Part shown: positions 43,601-53,094 of the stretch, one piece after another
Layout of the letters: each line of letters begins with the position of its first letter
Numbering within the stretch: the stretch's first letter is position 1
From: Symbiodinium natans
Lineage: Eukaryota; Sar; Dinophyceae; Suessiales; Symbiodiniaceae
DNA length: 64,000 nt
NCBI GenBank assembly: GCA_905221605.1
Contig: CAJNDS010002137.1
Span: 484,351-548,350 of the forward strand
Direction of reading: 5' to 3'
Program-made: the position numbers and the translations under genes
The notes under the pieces: generated by a model
The model's input: the letters and a program-made list of their open reading frames with translations, nothing else
Databases searched by the model: none
What the model was told of the DNA's origin: nothing

Positions 43601-45415
43601 GATTACATGCTTGACTGCCGGAGTTGTTCTGTGACTTCCCAAGTTCGCACGGTTCGCACTGCAGGGCTGCACCCGATGCTTGGCTAGTTCCAGGCGCACA
43701 GAACTCGCACACATGGGTAATTCCTGCGGCGTCATGCAACTGAGCTGAATACCTTCCGGACACACAAGCACGGCACTCCAAGAAGGTCGGGTCTGCGCGT
43801 GTGCCAGTAAAGGCCGCTTGCGTCGTGTCGTAGAGGCCGAAGCCGGGGGAGCATTTGGTGCGGTCCGGCAGCCAATCCTGCCAGCTAGGGTTCGACTGCA
43901 ACCAGCGGCCTTGGTTGTCGAACCCTGACTCGAGCTCTAAGCATCGCACCCCGAAAAGGACATGCTGACATGAAGTTGCCCTCAAGTCTGTACAACTTTG
44001 ACCAAGTGACACGCCACGGTCGCATAAGAGTCCCCGGTGTCTTGCATGTCCTTCAGCATGTTCATGACATCGTTACGGCCTAATCTCAAGTTCCGCACGA
44101 GGTCTTCCACCGAGGGCGCTAAGGTGACCAAGTCTTGGCTGACGATCTTGGTAATGGCGGTCGATGCAGCCACAGTGCGCTTGTCGCCACTGGTGTATGC
44201 ACGGAAGTCATACGGAGGAAACACGATCTCGACTGGATCAAGATCCAAAAACGTAGTATCTGGAACCCACCAGTAAAAGAGCATATTGACGTCTCGAGGT
44301 AGTGTCGACCATGATCTTGCAACCCCAATGGCAACAGGCATGTCATAGCTGGTAACCTTTTGCATGATGTCATCCACACCCCAACCCGTGCCACCAGTAA
44401 CATACGGCACGCACCGAGTCGAATCGTCGCGGCAGGTCGGAGAGAGCCAGAAGTAGTCGTCTGGACAAACGGCGGCAAGCGTGCCATCAGGGAGCGTCTC
44501 GACACCCGCCTCGTCACCTGCCACTTCTCGCCAACATGCCTATGGCTGAACCTACACAATGACACCACGCCCACTAGTGCATAGCTCTACGGCGTGCCCT
44601 GCCCTTGTTCGGCACCCCGCCTGTGATTCGCAGATAGATCTGGTTCGCTTCTGTCGACATGAAGCGAGTCTGTGCACAGGGCACCAGCAAGCTGCGGCTT
44701 ATGGAAGCGAGGTCATCGAAGTACTTCGACGGCTGGCTCCAGGACATGTTCCATCCTCGGTAGAAGTCCAGCACAGTACCACCCTCGTGGTAAGCCTGGC
44801 GCCGCACCGACTGGCGGATGAAATGTGAAGAGACGCCCTCGTAGCCCATGCTGCCCACATCCACAGGAGCCATGGAGGCGTACCGACTTTGGATGAGCTT
44901 CCACTCATTCTGATAGCCTTCCGACCATGCCTCGAGGTTGATGTGGTTGTAGGTCACCGGCTGACCGCATCCCCTGTCGCTGCTGTTGCCAGGGGCCTTG
45001 CAGCCCAGGAGCGCGTAGAAGCAACTCAGGGTGTCAGGGCCGGGGCCCGTCACCTCAGCATGGAAGCCCATCCGCTCCTGGAGCCAAAGAGATGTCTGAA
45101 CAAGGCGCATGATCTGTATGATTATACATACATATCTATATATATATATATACATATAATACTTCCCTGAAATGTGTGTATACATATATGACTTCTTGAC
45201 AAGTCCGGCAGCAAAGCTCTGTCCTCGACGATGATCTTCAGCAGGTGGCTCGTGAGGAAGGATGCATCCCAGTTCCCGACATAAACGCCCATGGGGTAGG
45301 ACTCGCCGTAGAGATTGGTCAAGTACTTCCGCTCGGCGATGTCAATGGCCTCTGGCAGGCACGATGCGCCTGCCTGAGATGGGAAGAGAACGGCCACGAG
45401 CACCAACCATGCCAT
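40656..45415 (-). CDS. Nine-exon multi-pass membrane protein with solute-binding-like ectodomain and GCC2/GCC3 Cys repeats
   Basis: Exons (minus): 45415-45224, 45077-44621, 44517-44003, 43895-43427, 43302-42552, 42453-42396, 42012-41447, 41238-41050, 40932-40656. Phases agree at every junction; total 3,474 nt, 1,157 aa. Residues 1-20: signal peptide (MAWLVLVAVLFPSQAGASC). About 21-388: a domain resembling periplasmic glycine-betaine-type binding proteins (GVYVGNWDASFLTSHLLKI, AEVTGPG, MLFYWWVPDTTFLDLDP); an inference from pattern. About 389-640: repeated C-x2-C...G units (CEFCAPGTSQASGAALQCEP) of GCC2/GCC3 ephrin-receptor-like type. About 641-1000: some ten hydrophobic segments, with HPNGVFSLLKYPSITCG in the loop between the fifth and sixth. 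1003-1157: cytosolic tail. Introns 1, 6 and 7 have GA donors, 2, 4 and 5 GC, 3 and 8 GT; all end in AG. Probable surface receptor or transporter; ligand unknown. Confidence 0.85.
42013..42395 (-). other. GA-AG intron (intron 6 of the nine-exon gene)
   Basis: The exon ends ACGGAG and the intron begins GACCAC; it ends TTTGCAG before exon GATCAC. At 383 nt it is the longest of the eight introns. Using this junction gives ITCGTE joined to DHTVMLIFG in phase 0. No GT or GC donor nearby gives an open join. Confidence 0.8.
43303..43426 (-). other. GC-AG intron (intron 4 of the nine-exon gene)
   Basis: The exon ends GGGGAAG and the intron begins GCCGGG; it ends TGTGACAG before exon GCTTGG. The join gives VECGEGLDCPAL, keeping the Cys spacing. 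Confidence 0.85.
45078..45223 (-). other. GA-AG intron with (TA)n run (intron 1)
   Basis: Donor GTCGAG|GACAGA, acceptor GGCTCCAG|GAGCGG. It contains a TA/TATG microsatellite at about 45,122-45,190. The join gives KIIVEERMGFHAEVTG. Confidence 0.8.
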
Positions 45416-45455
45416 GCTTGCGGACACCGACTTTCGAGACGATCCGGGCACGAGC

Positions 45456-45475
45456 CTGAAAATCCTCTGTGAATG
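45456..45475 (-). promoter_or_regulatory. Putative spliced-leader trans-splice acceptor
   Basis: GGATTTTCAG on the minus strand ends at 45,456, about 40 nt upstream of the ATG at 45,415. Dinoflagellate nuclear mRNAs are known to receive a 22-nt spliced leader at such AG sites. The site is plausible but not proven here. Confidence 0.4.
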
Positions 45476-46899
45476 ATCCAGTTGAATTACCTTGCTATGT
45501 TGTCATGGACATCACTGTTCAAGGAGGAGATTAAAAAAATCGTATGCTGACCAACTATCTCTGGCAAGACAAGCTCGGACAGCTTTTTCCGTCGCCACAG
45601 CAGGCTCCAACGGTAGCTACTGCAGAAGACCTGAATACTGGTAAGGGGGGTTCTGAAGTTCTGCCCTTCGCAGCTGTAAGAATTTTCGGGTGCTTCAGCG
45701 CAGAAAATGCGTCGGCAAGTAGACGATGGAAACATACCCGGATCAAGCTGACGCGCAGGTACGTGCAAGAATACGCATGACCCAGGTACAACTGAGCAGA
45801 GAAAATACAAATGTGCACCACACACGTTGCATACACGAATTGCATAAGATTCATCGCATGAATCCATGGGTCTCCTTCACTAAGGACCATGCCGATGAAA
45901 ACGAGCACGTGCAGTTGAACAAAGCTCCACCTCACCCATACAAAGATCAGAACCTTCCGGTATCATGTCATATCATACTGTACCATACTGGACATGAGTT
46001 CATATTCCCCATGCAGACTGACATGTGGAAGCATGTGCCTGCCTGCAGCAAGTACGTAGCGCAAGTGCGTTGACATGCATTTACGGTTGCATTCGTCCAG
46101 CCATCCGTCCGGGGTCTTACGGAATGGCACACATGGCCAACGGAAAGTAGCTCCTCGCAGTTAAGTTCTACATCTGCGAAAACAGCACCCGTTTCAACAC
46201 CTACCTAAATAGATGAATCGACGAGGGAACACAGGCAGGTCGCAGGTATTCAGGCCGCTGCAGTGAAGGGATGTGCTGCCCTCAGCACAAGTATGTCCAA
46301 GCTGGCCCATCCAGGAGTTTTGACCTGGTGCTCTTTAGGGGGGGCGCTCTTTACGATCGTAGGGTTTTGGGAATGTCGGGGCTGGCCACAAAATCTCGAA
46401 GCCCGGAATACTTTGCGCAAAGGTACAATGGGCTCACAGATTTAGATGAGAAGCCTACGCATCGGAATCTCGTGCAGCAAAGGACGCAAGAGGGCCATGC
46501 AGGAAGACCCCTAAACCGCGCAGCGCTCAAGGCAAACCGACCCGAAACCCAACACAAAAACTTCTTGAGAGGTCCTGTCACTGCCTCCATGGCATGGTCC
46601 GCATGTTGACATGCTTTGCTGTATCCCTCGTTGATGGGCTGGGCTGCAATTGCTATCTGGCCAACCACTCATGTGCGACTACCAGATCTGCTCATTTCTG
46701 CTTGTCATTTTGGGGTCACTTGTGACTATAAATTTCTCTCATGTGTGACTGTTTCTTGTTTTCCTGTCAGCTCACAAGGCTAAAAGTTTAAAAAAGCGCA
46801 GCTCCTGCTCGAGAAAGGACAAGATTTCTCACGTGTGTTTTTCGCTTCTTAGTGACTTACGTGGAGGGTCCCGTCTTTTTTGTTCCAGCGTCAACATTC
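45476..46899. other. Non-coding stretch
   Basis: No supported gene. The minus frame at 45,487-45,935 is hydrophobic and overlaps other readings, without motifs. Confidence 0.4.
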
Positions 46900-48420
46900 C
46901 TAAACTGAATGCCTGTTTCGGACATGTACTGCCAAAACCCCTCGCTGGAAATGTTCACAGCTTCACACTAGTCCGTTACGGATGCACGCTATGCTCTGAA
47001 TGTGGGAAAAACACTGCACGCCGCTTTTTCATACTGGCAGACAGCGGAATCCGATCGCTTGCTTTTCGGCACTTTGGTGGGCCCGCCTTGGATCCTTCTT
47101 TGTACGGGGTCTACATCTTTTGATTTTCATTCGGCATTCTCTGATGCTTTACGTTGATGACTTCCTTGTCACCCAGGATGCAGCTACCTTGGATGCCACA
47201 GCTTCTCTTGTCCTTGCTTTTTGTGTGTGCTTCAACATTCCCCTGAGTTGGAAGAAGTTGCTTGGGCCCCAAGTGGTATGGATAGGCTGGTGCATTAACG
47301 TCCGTGCAGGTTGCTTTTCGATCCCACGCAACAAGCGACTTAAACTGCATATGCATGTTGGGAAGCTGGCACAAGCGAGATTTGCACAAAGTAACGGGTC
47401 TTATTCAGTGGGTATTGGGTGCCTTCCCATTGCTGTGTCCGTGGGTTGGTGTGCTTTACAAGGACTTACATTGTCCCCCAGCTACCAACCACAGCCTAGA
47501 TCCACATTATTTCCAAGAGGTTTATGATTGCATCGATGACCAGATGCTTTTCATTCGTGCCCCTACAGGTACAGCCATTCTTGTGGGAGCTAAACTCCTC
47601 GAGGTCAGACAATTTGCCTATTCGCCAGAAGAAAGATTTGCGGAAGGACGTCCTTTCTAGCAAGCGAGTCTGGGTTAGAGTTGCAGACCCTGCTCAAGTC
47701 AAACGCAAACTCTCCGCCAATAGTATTGCTTTTCTTCAATTTTGGTTGCATTGGTGCAAGCTTCCGACATTGCTCCGCCCTTTGCAGTTTCCTGCCAGAA
47801 CTACGATGGTAGCAGCGGCGGATGCGATGGGCTCTGGGACCAAATTTGCAATCGGTGGCTTTATCAAACTTTCGACATCCACTATTTGATTCAGTGAATG
47901 CTTCCAACTGGCAGACTTTGCTTTCGCAGGCATAGAACTCAGTGCCAATGCGTCTAACAACATCTCCTGTTACGAATGTCTGGCACAGATAGCATTACTC
48001 CACTGTGTGTCTGCGGTTACACCCGGTGGACGAATGGCAGTTCGCATTCCAAGCTGGACAGATAGCACTGGTGCTGAATCAGTCAGCAACAAGCTGTTCA
48101 CTTCTTCGTACCCAGTGGGAGTACTTGCACAGAGGCTGGCGCTTTTTAGCTGCTTTTCAGGCCTCGAATTGGACACCACGCACATTTCTGGGCCCAGGAA
48201 TGAATTGGCTGATTGGCTCTCCAGATGGAATGGTTGTGACAACTTACCCTCTGGTATTTTGCCACAGTTTCGAGTGCGACTGGATTTGAGACAGCTCTGG
48301 CTTCGGGAACATTGTGTGTCAGTTTGTCCTGCAGGTTTGGATCTGGGATGGGAGTTGCCCAGACTCCGCCTCTTTGAGTTTCAAGACAACAACGAGTTGC
48401 CGGGACCAACAGCTAAATGA
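46900..48420 (+). pseudogene. DIRS-like retroelement RT-RNase H remnant
   Basis: Plus strand, several frames. About 47,070-47,340: FSALWWARLGS, HSLMLYVDDFLVTQD (YVDD palm box), IPLSWKKLLGPQVVWIGW. 47,380-47,500: VTGLIQWVLGAFPLL, YKDLHCPP (thumb). 47,690-47,889: FLQFWLHWCKLPTLLRP and VAAADAMGSGTKFAIGGF (first RNase H Asp), closed by a TGA. 48,007-48,380: IPSWTDSTGAESVSNKLF and THISGPRNELADWLSR (RNase H Asp, then His...Asp). The order RT-RNase H with IPLSWKK and H-I-x-G-x-x-N-x-x-A-D-x-L-S-R fits DIRS/tyrosine-recombinase elements better than copia. I found no recombinase. At least two frameshifts and a stop inactivate it. Confidence 0.65.
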
Positions 48421-48639
48421 CATTTACGCTTCAAACATGAAATGATGCTTTTGCGGCCTCCCTAGGCTTTGGGCTTTGCGGGGACATGCCACATGCTCTC
48501 GACTCCTTACGGCCTCCCCATGCTTTACGGGGACATGCCAGAGTCGCAGCATTCTCAACCCTTTTCAAGCAGGGTCGTCTCACCGTTTCAGTTGGTGGTG
48601 GTGCAGCGAGACTTCCCTTTTTCCTGGCAGTCTTTCGGC

Positions 48640-48770
48640 GCTCCAGCAACAGCTTTGCTGCTCAGCTTCTTTGCTTTACACTGCTCAGCCGTTGCACCAC
48701 CAGTCAACAGAACAGTCTCGCTGCGAGTTGGCTTTAGGTGGCTGGCTGTCGTAATAAAAGTCTTGTGAAC
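48640..48770 (+). repeat. About 130-bp direct repeat, copy 1
   Basis: From GCTCCAGCAACAGCTTTGCT to about GTGAACG; a copy at about 90% identity lies at 48,986-49,118, an offset of 346 bp. An 11-bp word inside copy 1, CTGGCTGTCGT (48,742), also occurs inverted at 48,848. Confidence 0.9.
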
Positions 48771-48985
48771 GATACTTGTGTTTACTCAATGTTGTTTACA
48801 TGCTTTTATTCGCAGCTTGCTGATCCCGCTGCTTCGTGGGATCAAGCACGACAGCCAGCTTAGCAACCATTCAGCTTAGCTTCATGCTTGCTTGAAGATT
48901 TTTGCCCGCCCACCACTCCCTGGGTTCACCTAAAGTGGTGATTCAGTTGTGTAGCTTCGCTGCTTAGGTTTCCTTCTCGAAAGGG

Positions 48986-49118
48986 GCTCCAGCAACAGCT
49001 TTGCTGCTCAGCTTCTTTGCTTCACACTGCTCAGCCGTTGCACCACCAGCCAAAAGAACAGTCTCGCTGTGAGTTCGCTTTAGGTAACTGGCTGTCGTAA
49101 TGAAAGTCTGGTGAACGG
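48986..49118 (+). repeat. About 130-bp direct repeat, copy 2
   Basis: See 48,640-48,770. Its right end coincides with the point where recognisable copia pol begins, so these repeats may be ends of the DIRS-like element or the border at which the copia was truncated. Confidence 0.9.
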
Positions 49119-51311
49119 TGGAAGAAAAGCAGATTTGCCTTGGAAGTCTGCATTGTGGTTAGGCAGAGACACGGAAGCCGACGAGATCATTGTTGCAACA
49201 GACGAAGGAGCATTAAAGGTCCGAACAGTTCGAAGAATTCCTCCGTCGCAACATTGGCAGCCAAATCGTGTCGTAGGTTTGAGAGCATTGCCTTGGAAGC
49301 CTAAAGCTGATGAGGATCAGACCGTTGAGTTTGTATTGCCTGCAAACTTGATGGTCACTGGAAGACTTAGGAACCCTCCTGGTTTGCCAGAGCCTGAATT
49401 GGTGGACCCAAAACCCTCAAAAGGTGATGCCCCTGACCCATTACTCACATTGGAAGACTTACCCAAACCTGATGATGACACATCTAGTTCCAAGCCTCCA
49501 TTTCCTTCAGGAGTCGTTGGCCCGCAGAGAGTTCAGACCCGCAGAGAGTTCAGATGAAAGAGCATCGAAAGTTCAACGAATTGATCCCGACGCCCCAGTG
49601 GCGGAGCCTTCCCCAAAGGCTGCTCAGATAGGAGTAGCTCAAGCCTTTACGAAAACTGGCGAAACTATTCCTGTTCATGTGAACTATGACCAAGAAGAGT
49701 ACAGAGAAGAATTGAAACTCTCGGAGCCTGTGATTTGGGATGTCACGAAAAAGTATCCTGAATTGGCCCAAAAGAAAGGCATGGATAAGGAGATGGGCTC
49801 CATGAAGGATTTTTCAGTCTTACACCGAAGTTCCCATTGAAGAATGCACCGAAGAACAGATACGAAATGCCATTGGTGTTCGTTGGGTGAAGCGGTGGAA
49901 GACTGACACGGAACTGCGCATGAGATTAGTAGTTCAGGGCTGTTACCAAGATTCTGCAAAGCTCGATGCAGACTCATTGTTCGCTAGCACGCCCTCGCTT
50001 GTGACGATGAGACTTCTCTTGGTATTGGCATTGGCACGCAACTGGTGCATTAACCTGGCAGACATCTCAACTGCTTTCTTTCATGCCGCTATTGGTGCGG
50101 ATGAGGAAGTTTTCGTGATTCCTCCCAAGGAGTAGTACCCTACGCAGAATTGCCTCTGGAGGTTAAACCGAGCGATGTATGGCTTGAAACAGAGCCCGAG
50201 ATTGTGGTAAGAGCATTTCGCTAAGACTATGCACAAGCTAGGATTCCGCAGGTGCAAGTCCGATAGCAACTTGTACTGTCACTCTTCTTGTGAGTTGTAC
50301 GTTTTGGCTTACGTAGATGATCTGACGATTGTTGGTGAGCCCCAGCAGGCCAAGGCATTCATTGAGGCCCTTAATCAAGAACTCCTTGTCAAAATCACCG
50401 GAACATTGGAAGAAGGGACTGAACATTCCTTCTTGGGTCGTCGCTTGCGACACAGCGGTGATTCCATTGACATATTCATGTCTCAGCAGTATGTGGATGA
50501 GATTCTGCAACTGTATGGCATGAAGTCAAGTTCTAACATTGTTAGTACTACAGGCACGTCGTCGTTGAAACGACTTCAGGATTCGGACACGCCATTGGAC
50601 AAGGAGGAACATGCCAAGTTCAGAACAGCGGTTGGCAAACTGCTGTGGCTTGCGTTTGTTCGTCCGGATTGTTCCTACGATGTCAAGGAATTGAGTCGTG
50701 ACGTGAAAGGACCCACATTGGAGAGCTTAGCAAAGCTCAAACACCTACTGAGGTACTTGAACGGCACGCGCCTCACAGTGCTTCGATTGCGCCCCACTAT
50801 CATGCTGTCCGATTGGAAAACCAGCCTTGATGTGATGGTTTATGTTGACAGCGATTGGGCTGGATGCCCCAAAACGCGTAAGTCTACTAGCGGCAGCATT
50901 GTTCAGCTTTTAGGTGCATCTGTGGTACACACTTCGCGTACACAAGCAACTGTCGCATTGTCTTCCGGAGAGGCAGAGCTTTTCGCGATTGGTCAGGGCA
51001 TCAATGAAGCTCTGTACGTGAAGTCGATTGTCTTGGAAGCGGAGTTTGCGCGTGGAGTGCGGATTGTTGCGTACACTGACAGCACAGCTGGCAAATCAAT
51101 TGCTAGCCGCTTTGGTACTGGTAAGCGCACCAAGCATGTGGAATTGCGGTACCTGTATATGCAAAACCTCATTGCCGCCGGCATGCTTCAGGTGCGTAAA
51201 ATCGGCACCAAGGACAATTGCGCCGATGTGCTTACTAAGTACGTTGCGTCTGACATTCTTCAGACATTGGCGTCGCGTTTAGGATTGGTTACCAACCTCT
51301 TTCGCGTTTGA
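49111..51311 (+). mobile_element. copia pol (post-integrase, RT, RNase H), 5'-truncated
   Basis: The plus strand opens with WLGRDTEADEIIVATDEGAL and VRTVRRIPPSQHW, the dinoflagellate-type copia segment after integrase. RT follows in shifted frames: IGVRWVKRWKTDTELRMRLV, LADISTAFFHA, AMYGLKQSPRLW, then the long frame 50,229-51,311. Lesions: a frame change near 49,500, one near 49,815, an in-frame TAG at 50,133 and a TAA at 50,208. Gag, protease and integrase are absent. The stop is at 51,311; LTRs were not identified. Confidence 0.85.
50229..51311 (+). CDS. copia RT C-terminus and RNase H, open frame of 360 codons
   Basis: Contains LYVLAYVDDLTIVGEPQQ (catalytic YVDD), SFLGRRLRHSGDSIDIFMSQ, FVRPDCSYDVKELSRDVKGP, then RNase H: YVDSDWAGCPKTRKSTSGS, SGEAELFAIGQGINEAL, YTDSTAGKSIASRFGTGKRT, KHVELRYLYMQ and DNCADVLTKYV. 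The catalytic residues D (DSDWAG), E (GEAE), D (YTDS) and D (NCADVLTK) are present. It is the best preserved retroelement domain in the window. Its reading continues upstream in the same frame through two stops, so no full pol is made without readthrough. Confidence 0.9.
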   Translation: MHKLGFRRCKSDSNLYCHSSCELYVLAYVDDLTIVGEPQQAKAFIEALNQELLVKITGTLEEGTEHSFLGRRLRHSGDSIDIFMSQQYVDEILQLYGMKSSSNIVSTTGTSSLKRLQDSDTPLDKEEHAKFRTAVGKLLWLAFVRPDCSYDVKELSRDVKGPTLESLAKLKHLLRYLNGTRLTVLRLRPTIMLSDWKTSLDVMVYVDSDWAGCPKTRKSTSGSIVQLLGASVVHTSRTQATVALSSGEAELFAIGQGINEALYVKSIVLEAEFARGVRIVAYTDSTAGKSIASRFGTGKRTKHVELRYLYMQNLIAAGMLQVRKIGTKDNCADVLTKYVASDILQTLASRLGLVTNLFRV

Positions 51312-51985
51312 CTGGAGTACTGTCATTGTTTTCAGCCTCCCTCCCGCCCTTTTTGCCTTGTTCAAACTAAAAGTGCGTTTCATCACCTTCCGCCGCCGCC
51401 CCGCCGCCGCCTTGCATTGCGGTCGCTATTCACTGCCGTGCATTTCCGTTTGAGGGACCGAGAGATTGTGCAACATGTGCTGTCATTGCATGGAGCAAGT
51501 GCAGTGTGCAGCTGTGTGAATTGTGTGCAATCAGTTCATGTCATTGCGGTCACAGTGCAGTGATGTTGCGGTTGCGTTTGTGTGTATTGTTGTAGTGTTT
51601 TATTTTATATGCTTCGCATTGCTTTGCACAAACGAAGGTCACAACGATTGCAAACGGAACTTTGAGACTCTGTCCATTGATCCATGTACATATTGTTTGA
51701 AAGCGACCAAGCAGGTAGATTGAACGGAATCTGTTTTGTAGTCTCCATTTTCTTCCTTTCTCGCACTCTCTCAATTTTTCCCTGAATGGATTTTCCGCCA
51801 AGTTTTCCATTGAAGGCATTTAAGCCTGAAGATTGCGCTCACAACTGAGTGCGTGAGCCATTTGAAGTGATCTCGGGATTGCAAGCAGTGTTGTGCTTTT
51901 CTGTACTGTGCGAATTGACCTCGAGTCTCCTTTTGCACAACTGCGTTCTGTTTGCAATTGTCAACGGGCATTGCCCTGCGAAGCC
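51312..51985. other. Non-coding, ATTG-rich; possible 3' LTR/UTR
   Basis: Between the copia RNase H stop and the next ORF. Contains CCGCCGCCGCC runs (51,390-51,412) and many CATTG/ATTGC words. No duplicate of it was noticed elsewhere in the window, so an LTR is unproven. Confidence 0.35.
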
Positions 51986-53094
51986 ATGGCGTCCGAGCCA
52001 GCAGCAGAGCCCACTCCCATTGGCTCCAACCGCTGGGGTCGCGCATCAAGATTGCGCACGCAAGCATTGCAACAAAGCAATTGCGAGCCTCCTGCAAGTA
52101 GTGTTGCTGGCATGGCGAACATGGCGACAGATGCTCGTGACATGGCATCCATTGTCACGCAGAGTGACACCGCATTCGGATTGCGGCTGACGAAAGCAAG
52201 GGCATATTGCTTGCGCTGTGCGTCAAGTACATTGCCGAGACTGGTGCGAGTGGATTGGCAATGTTCCACCTACTGCTGTCGATTGTGTTGGCAGCTCTCC
52301 CACAAGAGGTGGAAATTGGCGCCATTCTGGATGGCACGAGCGAGATTGGCATCTTGCAGATGGCCAACATGCTGGAGGCCATTGAAAAGGCTATTGAGCG
52401 ACTGTCTTTGGCGATTGCAGAGGCAAGCGATGGTCTGCAAACCATTGGGACGCCGCTCGAGCCCCTTCAACTTCTCAAGAATGCCTATGTGAGAAGTGCA
52501 TTGCCGACGAGATTGGCCTACTGCCACATCACTCTGCGAATCTGGCAATTGGCAATGGAAGAAGTCAATTCGCACGTCAGTATGAACGAATTGATCGGGG
52601 ATTCGCCGCTTGGCATGGTTGGACACATTGCCTACGCCAAGGCATTGTGTTATGACTGCATTGTTCACAAGACGCCGCAGCCTGTGGACATTGATGCACT
52701 TGAGAACATATGGTTGATTGTGGCATTGCCCATGACGATGATCAACGCTCTGATTGATGACACAGAGATCGATTGGGCCACTGTCTTGCCCTGTGGTCAA
52801 ATCAACCGTGGATTCTCGATTGAATCTGCGCTTCTGAAGTTGTCTCATTGGGCACGCCATGGACATCTTGAGACCTATTGGTCAGAGCCCATTGGTCTGA
52901 TTGCATGGCGACCAACCAAAGCGCAATTGGCCCCTCAGCCGAAACCCGAAGGGAAAGAAGGGTTGACCAACTGGCATAACCAGTCCTATGTGGCATCCTC
53001 TACCCTGACGATTGAGGAAGTGCCACTGGCATTGACCATCCAGCAAAAGCTTTCTGCTGTCGTGCTGGGATTGAGCACCAATTGGAATCACTGA
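51986..53094 (+). CDS. Gag-like ORF in two frames
   Basis: The ATG at 51,986 opens MASEPAAEPTPIGSN and runs to about 52,190, where the reading must shift to a second frame, open from about 52,170 to a stop at 53,092-53,094. That frame carries LCVKYIAETGASGLAMFHLL, ILQMANMLEAIEKAIERLSL and WLIVALPMTMINALIDD, a mainly helical protein of about 300 residues. There is no zinc knuckle and no known domain. Its position, directly upstream of a DIRS-like RT on the same strand, and its size suggest a gag/ORF1 protein of that element. The second half has no breaks and could be recent. The long minus-strand frame over the same DNA is probably a shadow. Confidence 0.5.

Noticed and set aside
45122-45190. 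Start codon in the TA-rich frame upstream of exon 2 (MYTHISGKYYMYIYIY)
   Set aside because: This is intron 1 of the nine-exon gene, with a TA microsatellite; exon 1 with signal peptide lies further upstream and joins in phase.
52270-52866. 198-codon minus-strand frame
   Set aside because: Antisense to the longer gag-like plus-strand frame; the plus frame has more natural helical composition and context on the same strand as RT.
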